The notes under the pieces are model-generated. The model searched no databases. It worked only from the letters and a program-made list of their open reading frames with translations, and was not told where the DNA came from. From NCBI GenBank assembly GCA_030641525.1, contig DAOWHH010000014.1:1-33175 (forward strand): DNA of 33,175 nt, read 5' to 3'. Source of the DNA: a bacterium. GTDB lineage: Bacteria > Patescibacteriota > Minisyncoccia > Phycocordibacterales > UBA12079. How positions within the stretch are numbered: position 1 is the first letter of the stretch; every line of letters begins with the position of its first letter. Below, piece by piece: positions 1-7,849 of this stretch. The position numbers and the translations under genes were made by a program.

Positions 1-1
1 A

Positions 2-346
2 CCTGAAATTATGGTCAATAGTGAAATTGAAAGAATGTTGGCTCAAACAAAACAAGATATCACTAAAATGGGACTGCAATTCGATAAATATTTAGAACAT
101 ATCAAAAAAACAGAAGAAGAATTACGAAAAGAATTAAAACCAGAAGCTGAAAAGAAATCAAAAATACAATTAATTTTAGATAAAATTATCCAAGAAGAAA
201 AAATCAAACCAAACGAAGAAGAAGTAAAAAAACAGGTAAAAATGTTATTGGAACAACACAAAGAAGCGAAAGAAGATGTAGTAAAACCTTATGTAGAAAT
301 GGTGCTTTCTAATCAAGAAGTGTTTAAATTATTGGAAAGACAATAA
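2..346 (+). CDS. tig: Trigger factor, C-terminal part (truncated by window start)
   Basis: Frame is open to the window edge (P-E-I-M-V-N-S-E-I-E-R-M-L...). The helical C-terminal chaperone domain pattern (EIERML...DKYLEHIKKTEEELRKELKPEAEK...) is typical of trigger factor. Confidence 0.8.
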   Translation, partial: PEIMVNSEIERMLAQTKQDITKMGLQFDKYLEHIKKTEEELRKELKPEAEKKSKIQLILDKIIQEEKIKPNEEEVKKQVKMLLEQHKEAKEDVVKPYVEMVLSNQEVFKLLERQ

Positions 347-372
347 TTTAAACATTTTTAATTTTGTAATTT

Positions 373-395
373 ACTTAGAAGCTTAGCTTCTAAGT
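373..395. terminator. Intergenic hairpin downstream of tig
   Basis: Inverted repeat acttagaagcttagcttctaagt. Confidence 0.5.
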
Positions 396-476
396 ATAAA
401 ATATCCTTATTTATAGCTATTTGATAAAACAGTTTTTGAGTGCTAAAAGATCTTTATTTTAAGCCACATTTTTTGT

Positions 477-511
477 AAATCACCCAAAACTCACCGAGTT
501 TTGGGCGATTT
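477..511. terminator. Hairpin between convergent tig and GNAT genes
   Basis: aaatcacccaaaactc/gagttttgggcgattt near-perfect stem at a convergent junction. Confidence 0.65.
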
Positions 512-520
512 AATTGTTTT

Positions 521-994
521 TCATAGTAATTTTTCCATCTTAACCATCTTAACTTCTTGAGTTTTAAGTTTTAATTTAATTGGTTTTATCTCTTTAAATC
601 CTAATTGTTTATAAAAATCTATTGCATTTAAGGTTGAATTTAAGTTAATTTTCTCTGTATTATTTTTCTTAAATTCTTTTTCTAAAAATTTATATAATAA
701 GACACCTAAACCTTGTTTTTGATATTCTGTATCAATATTAATTTGATAAATAGAATCATCATCCAATGCAATTTGAGCAAAACCCACTATTTTATTATCT
801 TTTTCTAAAACAAACCATTTTGTGCTTTCAAATTGTTTCTTTATATTTTGAAAATTAATTGGTTCAATCCATTCACCTATCACTTTTTGATCATAAATTT
901 TTGCATTTGTTTTCTGAATACAAGATTTGTGAATTCTCTCAATATCTTCAATATCAATTTCTTTAGCTTTTCTTATTTTTATATCTTTTTTCAT
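521..994 (-). CDS. GNAT-family N-acetyltransferase
   Basis: MKKDIKIRKAKEIDIEDIERIHKSC...; acetyl-CoA motif YQKQGLGVLLYKFLEKE; LGFKEI end. Start at the internal Met (994) is preferred because TACAAT lies 8 nt upstream. Confidence 0.8.
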   Translation of the reverse strand: MKKDIKIRKAKEIDIEDIERIHKSCIQKTNAKIYDQKVIGEWIEPINFQNIKKQFESTKWFVLEKDNKIVGFAQIALDDDSIYQINIDTEYQKQGLGVLLYKFLEKEFKKNNTEKINLNSTLNAIDFYKQLGFKEIKPIKLKLKTQEVKMVKMEKLL

Positions 995-1169
995 CAGACA
1001 ACATTGTACCACAGCATAACAAAAACCACCCTTGCCAAAGACAGGAGTGGTGCTGTTAGTGTTCGTAGTATATATGTTTATATATAAAAAATCAAGGCAT
1101 TATCCCCAAGTTTAAACATTCCAAAAAATCACTATTGATTACCACACAAAATAATAATACTTCAAAATT

Positions 1170-1205
1170 TGTACACAAATGGAGCGACCGCTCCATTTGT
1201 GTACA
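1170..1205. terminator. Long perfect intergenic hairpin
   Basis: tgtacacaaatggagcg-ac-cgctccatttgtgtaca, 17-bp perfect inverted repeat. Confidence 0.55.
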
Positions 1206-1289
1206 TCTTAAAAAGATTGTTTTTATATATATTTTATGTTTTAATACTTGATACTTACTACCTAATACTTAATACTTAATACTAATTTT

Positions 1290-1871
1290 ATGTTAATTCC
1301 TACAGTAATAGAAAAATCACAATTTGGAGAAAGAGCTTATGATATCTATTCTCGCCTACTCAAAGATAGAATTATATTTTTAGGAGGTCCGATTGATGAT
1401 CATGTTGCTAATATAGTAATTGCTCAATTACTTTTTTTGGAATCAGAAGATCCTAAAAAAGATATTCACCTATATATAAACTCTCCTGGCGGTTCTGTCT
1501 CAGCCACTTTAGCAATGATAGATACAATTAATCATATAAAACCAGCGGTTTCTACCATTTGTGTTGGAATGGCAGCTTCAGGAGGTGCTTGGCTATTATC
1601 ATCTGGAGAAAAAGGCAAAAGATACGCTTTACCAAATTCAGAAGTTATGATACATCAACCACTTGGTGGAGTTGAAGGTCAAGCTACTGATATAGAAATA
1701 ACTGCTAAACATATTGTTGCCTTGAGAGAAAAGCTAGCAAAAATACTATCGAAAAATACTAAGAAAAAACTAGAAGAAATACAAAAAGATCTTGATAGAG
1801 ATTATTTTATGACTGCTGAAGAAGCCCAAAAATACGGAGTGGTTGATAAAATCCTAAAATCTAAAGCATAA
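1290..1871 (+). CDS. clpP: ATP-dependent Clp protease proteolytic subunit
   Basis: Full-length S14 protease: [25 protein letters not shown] (catalytic Ser), MIHQPLGG (catalytic His), [21 protein letters not shown]. Confidence 0.95.
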   Translation: MLIPTVIEKSQFGERAYDIYSRLLKDRIIFLGGPIDDHVANIVIAQLLFLESEDPKKDIHLYINSPGGSVSATLAMIDTINHIKPAVSTICVGMAASGGAWLLSSGEKGKRYALPNSEVMIHQPLGGVEGQATDIEITAKHIVALREKLAKILSKNTKKKLEEIQKDLDRDYFMTAEEAQKYGVVDKILKSKA

Positions 1872-1933
1872 ATTTTATCCATAATTACTTGATTTTTAAT
1901 TATAAAAGTATATTATATAGGTAATCACTACAA

Positions 1934-1976
1934 AAAAGATCCTTACATAGATATGTCTATGTCGGGAGCTTTTTTA
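1934..1976. terminator. Rho-independent-like terminator after clpP
   Basis: aaaaaagatccttacatagatatgtctatgtcgggagcttttttatttt hairpin with U tract. Confidence 0.6.
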
Positions 1977-2302
1977 TTTTACAAGTAGATTATCTTAATA
2001 AAAACTTATGATAATGATCTTCAAGATTATTAATCTTTGCACAAGTTCTTTTGAGTAAAATTGAACATTTCTTTTTATTAGGAGCAATAATCAAAACACT
2101 TTTAACTTTCAACTTTATAAACTTTTAACTTGCCTTTAGACAGATTTGTATTTTTTCTAATTTTAAGGTATTATTGGATTATTCTTAGAATTAATACCAA
2201 ATCCGTCTGAAATAGATTAAATTTATGAAATTTTCTTTTAATTTAGCACAAAAACTACACTTATCACGAAAAATATCTATATAAAGATAGGATTTTATAA
2301 TT

Positions 2303-3832
2303 ATGTCATTAAAAATTGTGATACTTCTCTTAGGAGTATCTGGTCTAATCGGAATTATCTTCGGGTATTTTTTGAGATGGGCTCTAACTTTTGGAAAACA
2401 AGGTTCTGCTGACTTAAAAATCAAGCAGATGATTATGAATGCCCAAGAGAAATATAAAAATATCATTTCTAAGGCAGAAGATAAATCTAATCAAATATTA
2501 GAACAAACAAAAAAGGAAAAAAAGGAGCAAGAAAAAGAATTAAAAAAAACTGAAGAAAGATTAATAAAAAAAGAAAATTTTCTTGATGGAAGACAAATAG
2601 AAATTAGTTCTGAAACAAAAAAAATTGAAGAAAAAATTGAAAAAGTAAAACAGATAAAAGAAAATATAGAAAAACTTAAAGAAAAAGAAGAAAAAAGTTT
2701 GGAAAAAATAGCTCAATTATCAAAAGAAGGGGCTCGTAATCAATTAATGGAAACAATTGAAAAAAATTACGAAGAAGATTTAAGTGTTAGGTTACAAAAA
2801 CTAGAACAAAACGGGGAAGAAAAACTAGAAAGAAAAGCTCAAGATATTCTTATCACTGCTATACACAGAATGGGTAACTCTGTTTCTTCTGATGTATTAT
2901 CTACAACAGTGAATATTCCCTCTGATGATATAAAGGGAAAAATAATTGGAAAAGAAGGGAAAAATATTAGAGCTTTTGAAAAAGAATCTGGCACAGAAGT
3001 TATTGTAGATGATACACCAGGAGCAATTACTATTTCTTCTTTTGATCCTATTCGCAGACAAATAGCCAAAGTAGCATTAGAAAACCTTATAATAGACGGA
3101 AGAATTCAACCTGCTAGAATTGAAGAATTTATAGAAAAAGCTAAAGAAGAAATCAATAAAACTATCAAAAAAAGAGGTGAACAGGCAGTATATGAATGTG
3201 GAATATTGAATTTAGATCCAAGAATTATCTCTATTCTTGGTCGTCTACATTTTAGAACATCTTATGGACAAAATGTCTTACAACACTCCATAGAAATGTG
3301 TCATATTGCTGGAATGTTAGCTGAAGAATTAGGAGTAGATGTTGCTACTGCTAAAACAGGTGCTTTGTTGCACGACATCGGAAAAGCAGTTGACCATGAG
3401 ATTCAAGGAACTCATGTAGAAATAGGAAAAAGAATTTTACAAAAATTCGGTGCTAATAAGAAAATTATTCAAGCTATGCAATCTCACCACGAAGAATATC
3501 CTTATGAAACACTTGAATCAGTAATTGTTCAAATAGCAGATTCCATTTCAGGTAGTCGTCCAGGGGCTAGACGAGACAATGTAGAAAATTATCTAAAACG
3601 ACTTAAAGAATTAGAAGATATCACAAACTCTTTTGAAGGAATTGATAAAGTTTACGCTGTACAAGCAGGAAGAGAAATAAGGGTATTAGTGACACCAGAA
3701 GAGGTTTCTGATTTAGAAGCAAAGAAATTGGCTAGAAATATAGCATTAAAGATAGAAAAAGAATTGAAATACCCAGGAGAAATAAAAGTAAATGTTATTA
3801 GAGAATCAAGAATGATTGAATATGCTAGGTAA
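2303..3832 (+). CDS. rny: Ribonuclease Y
   Basis: N-terminal TM, coiled coil, KH (IKGKIIGKEGKNIRAFEKESGTEVIVDDTPGAITIS), HD (GALLHDIGKAVDHE), and C-term YPGEIKVNVIRESRMIEYAR. Confidence 0.96.
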   Translation: MSLKIVILLLGVSGLIGIIFGYFLRWALTFGKQGSADLKIKQMIMNAQEKYKNIISKAEDKSNQILEQTKKEKKEQEKELKKTEERLIKKENFLDGRQIEISSETKKIEEKIEKVKQIKENIEKLKEKEEKSLEKIAQLSKEGARNQLMETIEKNYEEDLSVRLQKLEQNGEEKLERKAQDILITAIHRMGNSVSSDVLSTTVNIPSDDIKGKIIGKEGKNIRAFEKESGTEVIVDDTPGAITISSFDPIRRQIAKVALENLIIDGRIQPARIEEFIEKAKEEINKTIKKRGEQAVYECGILNLDPRIISILGRLHFRTSYGQNVLQHSIEMCHIAGMLAEELGVDVATAKTGALLHDIGKAVDHEIQGTHVEIGKRILQKFGANKKIIQAMQSHHEEYPYETLESVIVQIADSISGSRPGARRDNVENYLKRLKELEDITNSFEGIDKVYAVQAGREIRVLVTPEEVSDLEAKKLARNIALKIEKELKYPGEIKVNVIRESRMIEYAR

Positions 3833-3837
3833 GTTAG

Positions 3838-3880
3838 CTTGCTAGGTTTTTAGCTTTCTAACTAAAAACCTAATAAGCTA
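3838..3880. terminator. Hairpin downstream of rny
   Basis: gctaggtttttag...ctaaaaacct...aagcta inverted repeat. Confidence 0.45.
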
Positions 3881-3981
3881 ATTAAGAGCTTGCACAAAAA
3901 AACTCTTACTATATAATAAGGGTATATATTATCACTTTAATAATAATATAGTCGTTTTATTAAAAATTAATTCAATTTATT

Positions 3982-4257
3982 ATGAATAAAGTAGCAATAA
4001 TAGAAGTAGTTCAAAATGTGTTAGGTGGAACAAAGGTAGATGCAGAAAAGGCAGTAGATTCTATCTTTGAAGCTATTACAGACTCATTAAAAAAGGGTGA
4101 AGATGTATCAATCGCAGGATTTGGTATCTTTTCAGGTAAAATGCGAGCAGCAAGAACTGCTAGAAATCCTAGAACTGGAGAAGCAATTCAAGTTCCAGCT
4201 ATGAGAGTACCAAAATTCAGAGCTTCAAAAACTTTGAAGGATACAGTAAAGGGATAA
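3982..4257 (+). CDS. hup: HU-family DNA-binding protein
   Basis: MNKVAIIEVVQNVLGGTKVDAEKAVDSIFEAI...GFGIFSGKMRAARTARNPRTGEAIQVPAMRVPKFRASKTLKDTVKG. Confidence 0.93.
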   Translation: MNKVAIIEVVQNVLGGTKVDAEKAVDSIFEAITDSLKKGEDVSIAGFGIFSGKMRAARTARNPRTGEAIQVPAMRVPKFRASKTLKDTVKG

Positions 4258-4271
4258 GAAAATAAGACTAT

Positions 4272-4313
4272 AAAAATAACCGAGTACTTTAAAAAGTACT
4301 CGGTTATTTTTTT
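4272..4313 (+). terminator. Rho-independent terminator of HU gene
   Basis: aaaaataaccgagtacttt-aa-aaagtactcggttattttttt. Confidence 0.85.
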
Positions 4314-4330
4314 GTGCCCGAAAATAATAG

Positions 4331-4760
4331 AGGGAGAATCGGGGTCAAGTTTCTAAGTAAAATTTTTCGCTATCGCTCAAATTTTACTAAGAACTTCCTC
4401 CCCGGACTCGGCGACAAGCACTCGCTTCGCTCGTCTTGTATACCGCCTCCGTCTTTCGATTCTCCCTATCCGTGCAAAAACATATCCTCCCAGAGCTTTC
4501 GCTCTGGGAGGATTGTTTTTGTGCGGATAGGGCTCTCGTCCTGACGGTCACTAAGTAAAATTGTTCATTCGCAAGCTCATTCCAATTTTACTAAGTGCCG
4601 CGGGACACAGCTCATAGTTGTTCGCTATCGCTCACAACATATTCCGCTGTTCGATTCTCCACGAAAAGCCCGCAGGGGCTTTTCTCTATCCGCACACAAT
4701 AGAAAAACACGCTCTGACAGAGCGTGTTTTTCTATTGTGTGCGGATAGGGAGAATCGAAC
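4331..4760. repeat. Composite palindromic array carrying inverted tRNA-Gly 3'-end copies
   Basis: Repeated gattctccctatccg / cggatagggagaatc arms, nested hairpins (cagagctttcgctctg, gaaaagcccgcaggggcttttc), two hairpins sharing ctaagtaaaatt arms, and a 63-nt perfect palindrome at 4686-4748 overlapping the tRNA acceptor end. Confidence 0.8.
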
Positions 4761-4810
4761 TCCCGTTTCATCCTTGGCAAGGACGTGTTCTACCACTAAA
4801 CTATACCCGC
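4740..4810 (-). tRNA. tRNA-Gly (GCC)
   Basis: Reverse strand gcgggtatagtttagtggtagaacacgtccttGCCaaggatgaaacgggagttcgattctccctatccgc-a. 7-bp acceptor, anticodon GCC, no encoded CCA. Confidence 0.95.
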
Positions 4811-4853
4811 ATTAATGTTATTTTATCAAAAAAACACTACTTTCTCAAATAAA

Positions 4854-4886
4854 AAAACTGCCAAAGATCCGAAGATATGGCAGTTA
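4854..4886 (-). terminator. Terminator of the 55-aa ORF
   Basis: Reverse strand aactgccatatcttcggatctttggcagtttttttatt. Confidence 0.65.
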
Positions 4887-4892
4887 AAACAA

Positions 4893-5060
4893 TCAAAAAG
4901 AGATGGACCAGATAAATAAAGCTAGTATCAATGCATAAGAAATACTTTTATCTATAACAGTACTCCAATACCCTTCGCCTTTGGATATAAAAAGTTTAAA
5001 TAAAATATCTAAAAAAGTCCATACAGCCCATAACATTACCGCTTTTATAAGCATGTCCAT
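4893..5060 (-). CDS. Small (55 aa) putative membrane protein, absent from the supplied ORF track
   Basis: Reverse-strand translation MDMLIKAVMLWAVWTFLDILFKLFISKGEGYWSTVIDKSISYALILALFIWSISF*. Preceded by SD-like ggag (ggagataatATG) and followed by a hairpin terminator at about 4856-4886. Confidence 0.65.
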   Translation of the reverse strand: MDMLIKAVMLWAVWTFLDILFKLFISKGEGYWSTVIDKSISYALILALFIWSISF

Positions 5061-5161
5061 ATTATCTCCAATTTGAATGTTTAGTTTTTATTAAATTCAT
5101 TTATTACTTACTGCTTTAACAATAACATATACTAATACTAATGTCAATATTACATTAATTT

Positions 5162-5190
5162 TTTACATAATAATCAAATACTGATATCAT
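5162..5190 (+). promoter_or_regulatory. Promoter of HD gene with -10 box 8 nt before ATG
   Basis: TTTACA-17 nt-TATCAT with extended -10 (TGaTATCAT), then agacaata, then ATG at 5199. Confidence 0.55.
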
Positions 5191-5198
5191 AGACAATA

Positions 5199-5762
5199 AT
5201 GATTAAAAAAATTGAAAAGATAGTAGAAGATGCCTGTAAAAAAGAAACTAATTATTTCGGTTATGGTATTTGGACAAACCATATTGTGCGTGTAGTTAAA
5301 TATTCAAAAATGATGGCTGAAAAAATTGGTGCTGATCAGGAAATAGTTGAAATAGCTTCTCTACTACATGATTATGCAGGTATTATTAACTACAATTTAT
5401 ATGAAGATCACCATATTCATGGAGCTATTGAAGCTGAAAAAATATTAAAGAAATTTAATTATCCCCAAGAAAGAATTGAATTAATAAAAGATTGTATAAT
5501 CTCACACAGAGGTAGCAAATTAAGACCTAAAAATAGCAAAGAAGTTGTATGTGTAGCAGATGCAGATGCTATGGCACATTTTAACTCTGTTAATTCGTTA
5601 TTTTATCTAACATTTTTTAGCCATAAATTAGAAGTTGATGAAGCTAGCGATTGGATAATGCAAAAATTAGAAAGAAGCTGGAATAAATTAAGCCCTGAAG
5701 CAAAAGATATCATTGAAGATAAGTACAAAGCGTGTAAATTGATATTAATTAATCAAGATTGA
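5199..5762 (+). CDS. HD-domain phosphohydrolase
   Basis: H..(31-32), ASLLHDYAG, HGAIEAEKIL, ISHRG, CVADADAM, arranged as in HD hydrolases. Confidence 0.8.
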   Translation: MIKKIEKIVEDACKKETNYFGYGIWTNHIVRVVKYSKMMAEKIGADQEIVEIASLLHDYAGIINYNLYEDHHIHGAIEAEKILKKFNYPQERIELIKDCIISHRGSKLRPKNSKEVVCVADADAMAHFNSVNSLFYLTFFSHKLEVDEASDWIMQKLERSWNKLSPEAKDIIEDKYKACKLILINQD

Positions 5763-5869
5763 TTTTATTTTCTATATTTAAATAAAAAGACTGGCACAAA
5801 AGTACCAGCCCTTCATCAATTGATATCAAATAATTAAACAAATTATTCAATTTTAGTAATAAGAAAGAT

Positions 5870-6103
5870 CTACCGAAAGAGTTCAGTTGAAACTACTGGT
5901 ATAATTTGATCTTCTCTAACAGGATCACCAGAACCTTGTTCAAGAACTTTTTCTATTCTAATGAAAACAATTCCTTTTCGACAACTGGATACTACTGCTT
6001 CAGCTAGAACATGATAACAACCCTTTCCTGCATCATAAATGACCTCATCATCTTTTCTTAAGAAAGGCATTACCTCTGGTATTAGTTGTTTTAATTCAGA
6101 CAT
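5870..6103 (-). CDS. Hypothetical small protein (77 aa) with strong SD
   Basis: Upstream reads aaagaggagttATG. Compact ORF MSELKQLIPEVMPFLRKDDEVIYDAGKGCYHVLAEAVVSSCRKGIVFIRIEKVLEQGSG.... Confidence 0.65.
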   Translation of the reverse strand: MSELKQLIPEVMPFLRKDDEVIYDAGKGCYHVLAEAVVSSCRKGIVFIRIEKVLEQGSGDPVREDQIIPVVSTELFR

Positions 6104-6224
6104 AACTCCTCTTTATTTTGTTTTATTAATTTAAATGAAGAACTACAATAAAGTAGAATGTAGATTACTATATATAATAATTAATATCAAGAATAATAGA
6201 GATGTTGACTTTTCACAATATATT

Positions 6225-6262
6225 CCATCATTCGAACCCTAGGTTGTCTACCTAAGGAGAAA
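6225..6262 (-). pseudogene. Degraded tRNA 3'-half remnant
   Basis: Reverse strand tctccttaggtagacaacctagggttcgaatgatgg parallels the anticodon-arm/T-arm part of the adjacent tRNA-Pro copies. Confidence 0.5.
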
Positions 6263-6303
6263 ATATTATATGTTATCTTATTATAAAATTAATTGATTAC
6301 TAG

Positions 6304-6378
6304 TCGGGATGCCGGGATTCGAACCCGGAGTCGTCTGTCTAAGGCAGAAAAGTCAGTCCTAATACCACACTCTAATTA
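6304..6378 (-). pseudogene. Degenerate tRNA-Pro-like pseudogene
   Basis: T-arm and 3' acceptor strand identical to the neighbouring tRNA-Pro (ccgggttcgaatcccggcatcccga), but the 5' half (agagtgtggtattagg...) mispairs and the anticodon loop lacks U33. Confidence 0.65.
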
Positions 6379-6387
6379 ACTATATTG

Positions 6388-6460
6388 TCGGGATGCCGGG
6401 ATTCGAACCCGGAGTCGTCCGCTCCCAAAGCGGAAATGTTAGCCGTTACACCACACCCCG
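6388..6460 (-). tRNA. tRNA-Pro (TGG)
   Basis: Reverse strand cggggtgtggtgtaacggctaacatttccgcttTGGgagcggacgactccgggttcgaatcccggcatcccg-a. Full cloverleaf, no encoded CCA. Confidence 0.93.
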
Positions 6461-6616
6461 AAATTATTTATTTGTTTATGTACTTTTGTGGGTCGTCTGC
6501 CTTAGGCAGAAAAACATTAGCCGTTACACCACACCCCGAAATTATTTATTTGTTTATGTACTTTTGTGGGTCGTCTGCCTTAGGCAGAAAAACATTAGTC
6601 GTTACACCACACCCCG
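6461..6616 (-). repeat. Two tandem 78-bp repeats each containing a tRNA-Pro 5' half
   Basis: 6461-6538 and 6539-6616 differ by one base (attagccg vs attagtcg). Each holds cggggtgtggtgtaacggctaat-gtttttctgcctaaggcagacga plus AT-rich spacer. Confidence 0.95.
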
Positions 6617-6620
6617 ATAT

Positions 6621-6875
6621 TTAATTGTTTATATATTGTTTTAATATCGTATTCTTTATCCATTCTCTTCCCTTTCCTCCTTTTAACATTTTCTCTCTTA
6701 ATATAGCCTGACTTCGTGTATTATATGATTCTTTATATATTATTTCAAATACACCTTTGTTTTTTGTATACTTTTCTCTTCCAGAATTATGTCGCTCTAA
6801 TCTATCATCCAAATTTTTTGTCTGCCCAATATAAGTTTGATTTTTATTATTTTTTAAAATATAAACATAATACAT
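6621..6875 (-). CDS. Single-domain GIY-YIG endonuclease
   Basis: MYYVYILKNNKNQTYIGQTKNLDDRLERHNSGREKYTKNKGVFEIIYKESYNTRSQAILREKMLKGGKGREWIKNTILK: YVYIL..YIGQT..L..R...H...Y motif order. Confidence 0.93.
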   Translation of the reverse strand: MYYVYILKNNKNQTYIGQTKNLDDRLERHNSGREKYTKNKGVFEIIYKESYNTRSQAILREKMLKGGKGREWIKNTILKQYINN

Positions 6876-6883
6876 CCTAGTTA

Positions 6884-6930
6884 GTCGTCTGCCTTAGGCA
6901 GAAAAACATTAGCCGTTACACCACACCCCG
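6884..6930 (-). pseudogene. Third tRNA-Pro 5'-half fragment
   Basis: cggggtgtggtgtaacggctaatgtttttctgcctaaggcagacgac on the reverse strand, same as the halves in the tandem repeat. Confidence 0.85.
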
Positions 6931-6931
6931 A

Positions 6932-6979
6932 TTATTTTAACAATGTATTTTTTATCCATTCTATCATATTCTTAACCAA
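6932..6979 (-). pseudogene. C-terminal remnant of a second GIY-YIG endonuclease
   Basis: Reverse strand encodes LVKNMIEWIKNTLLK*, matching the C-terminus GREWIKNTILK of the adjacent intact ORF. Confidence 0.65.
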
Positions 6980-6992
6980 TTTAAAATTAATT

Positions 6993-7415
6993 TTAAATAA
7001 TAATATCTTCAAAATATTTAACTTCAAATTTTTTGTCCTTTATATTTAAAAAGATAATTATAATATCAAATTGCCATTCTCTTTCATCAGAAATTTCTTT
7101 TTCCATTAAATAAGTCTGAAAAACTCTAGATAATCTCTGTAATTTCCAATGATGTATATTATCACTTACTAGATAATTATCCATTATTCCATTAATATTC
7201 CACCATCTATCACCACAGGAGACACTTTTTACCTCTATAAAATGAATTCTTTGATTTTTTTTAGGAAAAAAGGATTTTTTCTGAGCAATAATATCAATCT
7301 CACCCCATTTTTTTAAATAATTTCTATCGATAATTTTAAAGTCATTTTTCTTCAAAAATTTACAAGCCCTATCTTCACCCAAATTCCCTATTTTTCTTTT
7401 TTCACTTATTCCCAT
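6993..7415 (-). CDS. YraN-like (UPF0102) predicted endonuclease
   Basis: GNLGEDRACKFLKKNDFKIIDRNYLKKWGEIDIIAQKK...IHFIEVKSV: nuclease core (GEIDII...FVEVK). Confidence 0.85.
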   Translation of the reverse strand: MGISEKRKIGNLGEDRACKFLKKNDFKIIDRNYLKKWGEIDIIAQKKSFFPKKNQRIHFIEVKSVSCGDRWWNINGIMDNYLVSDNIHHWKLQRLSRVFQTYLMEKEISDEREWQFDIIIIFLNIKDKKFEVKYFEDIII

Positions 7416-7729
7416 CTTTTTATTACTTTAAATTAGAAAACAGAATCCTACTACGAACTTTCTAAACAGTAAATCTCTCGTAACAAGTTCTATTTTATAA
7501 TTCAAAGTCTTATTATGATAACATATATATAAAATATATGTTTTTCCTATAAAAAAAGTAGGAACAACACAAGATATGTTTCTTAGTAACATATATTTTC
7601 TATCTATCAACTAGTCAAAGAGTTTCTAAAAAGATAATGTCTTTTTATCATAATATACTTATATTAAGCCATATTTAAAGATAATTTGACACCTACAAAA
7701 AGACAAATCACTTGTTTATAAAGGTCAAG

Positions 7730-7769
7730 TTATACACTTTATACACCGTTTTATCCACATTTATACACA
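7730..7769 (+). promoter_or_regulatory. Cluster of four DnaA-box-like nonamers (candidate origin or DnaA-regulated site)
   Basis: TTATACACT 7730, TTATACACC 7739, TTATCCACA 7751 (perfect consensus), TTATACACA 7761; same orientation, AT-rich flanks. Confidence 0.55.
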
Positions 7770-7849
7770 ATTTAGATATAAAATTGGCATAAATAGAAAT
7801 TTTTATAAAAAGATTCTGACTAGCATATCTAATAACAAAGATATACTAA

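Noticed and set aside
4314-4815. ORFs 4314-4544 and 4618-4815 (+)
   Set aside because: They read through the palindromic array and antisense to tRNA-Gly(GCC); the RENRTPVSSLARTCSTTKLYPH end is the typical artefact of translating antisense tRNA.
6304-6378. Functional tRNA with TTA (ochre-reading) anticodon
   Set aside because: Acceptor stem has mismatches, D-arm is degraded and position 33 is not U; better explained as a pseudogene.
6385-6644. ORFs 6385-6624 and 6393-6644 (+) with repeated peptides
   Set aside because: Translations of the tRNA-Pro and the 78-bp tandem repeats in two frames; peptide repeats reflect the DNA repeats, not a protein.
6225-6980. CRISPR array in the tRNA-Pro repeat region
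   Set aside because: Repeats are tRNA halves with almost identical spacers (78-bp unit), not short repeats with unique spacers; no cas genes seen.
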